Source of the DNA: Xenophilus sp. AP218F
Lineage (GTDB): Bacteria > Pseudomonadota > Gammaproteobacteria > Burkholderiales > Chromobacteriaceae
Assembly (NCBI GenBank): GCA_002213445.1
Contig: NJIE01000003.1
Span: 124,001 to 188,000 of the forward strand
Length of the DNA stretch: 64,000 nucleotides
Reading direction: 5' to 3'
Under the pieces are notes generated by a model. The model was not told the DNA's origin. It saw only the letters and a list, made by a program, of their open reading frames with translations, and made no database searches. Positions 62,358 to 64,000 of the stretch are shown piece after piece. Each line of letters starts with the position of its first letter. The first letter of the stretch is position 1. The position numbers and the translations under genes are program-made.

Positions 62358-63749
62358 TCAAACCCGCGCCGCCACCTTGGCCGGCACCGCGCCTATCGAA
62401 CCTGCGCCCATGGTCACCACCACGTCGCCGTCGCGGGCGGCGTCGAAGATGGCCTGCGGCATGTCGGCGATGTCCTCGACGAACAGCGGCTCCACCTTGC
62501 CGCTCACGCGCAGCGCGCGGCTCAGCGCGCGGCCGTCGGCCGCCACGATCGGCGCTTCGCCGGCGGCGTACACCTCGGAGAGCAGCAGCGCGTCCACGCC
62601 GGACAACACCTTGACGAAATCCTCGAACAGATCGCGGGTGCGGCTGTAGCGGTGCGGCTGGAAAGCCAACAGCAGCCGCTTGTCCGGAAACGCGCCGCGC
62701 ACCGCGGACAAGGTGGCGGCCATCTCTACCGGATGGTGGCCGTAGTCGTCGATCAGGGTGAAGAAACCGCCATCCTTGGCGGCCACTTCGCCGTAACGCT
62801 GGAAGCGGCGGCCGACGCCGGCGAACTCGGCCAGGCCCTGCTGGATGGCTTCGATGCCGGCGCCGCATTCCAGACCGATGGCGATGGCCGACAGCGCGTT
62901 GAGCACGTTGTGGCGGCCCGGCAGGTTGAGCACCACCGGGAAGCTCGTAGTCTGGCCGTTTTGCGCCACCACGTCGAAATGCATCTGGCTGCCCACCGCG
63001 CGCACGTTTTCGGCGTAAATGTCGGCGCTGGCGTCGAGGCCGTAGGTGGTCACCGGCCTGGTGACGCGTTCCTTGATTTCGCGCACGTTGGGATCGTCCA
63101 CGCACAGCACCGCGCGGCCGTAGAACGGCATGCGCTGCAGGAAGTCGACGAAAGCCTGCTTGAGCTTGTCGAAGTCGTGGCCGTAGGTATCCATGTGGTC
63201 GGCGTCGATATTGGTCACCACCGCCATCACCGGCGTCAGGTGCAGGAAGGACGCGTCCGACTCGTCGGCTTCGGCCACCAGAAACTCGCCCGAGCCCAGC
63301 CGGGCGTTGGTGCCGGCGGCGGTCAGCTTGCCGCCGATGACGAAGGTCGGGTCCAGACCGGCCGCGCCCAGCACCGAGGCCGTCAGGCTGGTGGTGGTGG
63401 TCTTGCCGTGAGTGCCGGCGATGGCGATGCCCTGCTTGAAGCGCATCAGTTCGGCCAGCATCATCGCGCGCGGAATCACCGGGATGCGCTTGTCGCGCGC
63501 CGCCAGCACTTCCGGGTTGTCCGCCTTCACCGCGGTGGAAGTCACCACCACGTCGGCGCCGTCGATGTGGGCGGCGTCATGGCCAAAGAACACGCGCACG
63601 CCCTGGCTGGCCAGGCGCTTGGTCGCCGCGCCGTCGGCCATGTCCGAGCCGGATACGGTGTAGCCCAGCCCCTGCAGCACCTCGGCGATGCCGCACATGC
63701 CGACGCCGCCGATGCCGACAAAGTGTATGTGTTTGACCCTGTGTTTCAT
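62358..63749 (-). CDS. murC: UDP-N-acetylmuramate--L-alanine ligase
   Basis: A 463-residue Mur ligase that adds L-Ala to UDP-MurNAc. It has an N-terminal Rossmann loop ([17 protein letters not shown]), the ATP-binding loop [18 protein letters not shown] near residue 110, [12 protein letters not shown] near residue 188, and [14 protein letters not shown] in the C-terminal domain. It lies 49 bp before ddl; no murB is present between them. Confidence 0.97.
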   Translation of the reverse strand: MKHRVKHIHFVGIGGVGMCGIAEVLQGLGYTVSGSDMADGAATKRLASQGVRVFFGHDAAHIDGADVVVTSTAVKADNPEVLAARDKRIPVIPRAMMLAELMRFKQGIAIAGTHGKTTTTSLTASVLGAAGLDPTFVIGGKLTAAGTNARLGSGEFLVAEADESDASFLHLTPVMAVVTNIDADHMDTYGHDFDKLKQAFVDFLQRMPFYGRAVLCVDDPNVREIKERVTRPVTTYGLDASADIYAENVRAVGSQMHFDVVAQNGQTTSFPVVLNLPGRHNVLNALSAIAIGLECGAGIEAIQQGLAEFAGVGRRFQRYGEVAAKDGGFFTLIDDYGHHPVEMAATLSAVRGAFPDKRLLLAFQPHRYSRTRDLFEDFVKVLSGVDALLLSEVYAAGEAPIVAADGRALSRALRVSGKVEPLFVEDIADMPQAIFDAARDGDVVVTMGAGSIGAVPAKVAARV

Positions 63750-63794
63750 TGCTTTCTCGTTTCATGCGGTCGCGGCTTGACGCCGCGGCCCGGT

Positions 63795-64000
63795 TTATTC
63801 TTCCGCCAGTTTCTGGCACAGGTCGGCCACGCGGGCCGCGGCCCCCGGCCGAGCCAGCGCGCGCGCCTTGTTCGCCATCTCCAGCAACGGCTCCCGGCTG
63901 AGCCCGGACAGCAGGCCGGCCAGTTTTTCCGCATTCATTTCGCCCTGCGGCAGGTGGATCGCCGCGCCTTCCGCCGCCATCCACGCCGCGTTGTCGCGCT
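63795..64000 (-). CDS. murG: MurG (UDP-GlcNAc transferase), C-terminal fragment
   Basis: The reading frame enters from the right edge and ends at 63795; about 68 codons are seen. Text such as DNAAWMAAEGAAIHLPQG followed by helices ending CQKLAEE fits the C-terminus of MurG, which makes lipid II. Its position 45 bp upstream of murC is the standard cluster order. The catalytic region lies outside the window. Confidence 0.85.
   Translation of the reverse strand, partial: RDNAAWMAAEGAAIHLPQGEMNAEKLAGLLSGLSREPLLEMANKARALARPGAAARVADLCQKLAEE

Overview
The window is a GC-rich (about 65 percent by eye), densely coded bacterial chromosome segment with no insertion sequences, phage genes, CRISPR arrays, rRNA or recognisable tRNA. 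Gene content and order (dprA-smg-topA; a murG-murC-ddl-ftsQ-ftsA-ftsZ-lpxC division cluster; an ATP-grasp-type gshA next to gshB; secA) point to a betaproteobacterium, most likely a Chromobacterium-like member of the Neisseriales. That placement is inferred from protein recognition and was not checked against a database.

Layout. 1-3.8 kb: 3' end of dprA, smg, topA and a small membrane protein. 3.8-8.5 kb (minus): a tight gshA - unknown secreted protein - gshB - apbE - dgkA operon. 8.8-11 kb: a PfkB-family kinase, a TlpA-like thioredoxin and a DUF2087 protein. 11.2-18 kb: secA, then a divergent ABC importer made of a tandem-fused permease and an ATPase, then a DciA-like (DUF721) gene. 18-25 kb: an orphan CysA-like ATPase, an MscS channel, proA, a WbuC-type cupin, a small secreted protein and a DUF2252 protein. 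25-32 kb: a chemoreceptor, a glutamine-synthetase-like ligase, a universal stress protein, tlyA, a BCCT transporter and yceH. 32-41 kb: mostly single genes (YfaZ-like outer-membrane protein, cupin, M13 peptidase, GST, solute-binding protein, bile-acid-type symporter, S9 peptidase, hydrolase). 41-45 kb: a small zinc-ribbon protein, a diiron MBL-fold/chemoreceptor-hairpin gene pair, tcdA, a VOC protein, cdh and ybjQ. 45.5-51.1 kb (minus): oppABCDF. 51.6-56 kb: pyrC, tusA, an NRDE protein, a CNP1-like protein, an AEC transporter and a second solute-binding protein. 56.4-64 kb (minus): moaC, a small membrane protein, lpxC, ftsZ, ftsA, ftsQ, ddl, murC and the 3' end of murG.

Most of the window is housekeeping. 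Three items stand out. First, the 23.28-23.48 kb intergenic region carries seven DnaA-box-like 9-mers, all in one orientation and including two matched tandem pairs, with no dnaA or dnaN beside it. Second, 41.4-42.8 kb encodes a stand-alone flavodiiron-type (ODP-like) protein translationally coupled to a minimal cytoplasmic chemoreceptor hairpin, a plausible split oxygen or redox sensor. Third, the oppA control region has two perfect 12-bp palindromes about seven helical turns apart upstream of a good sigma-70 promoter.
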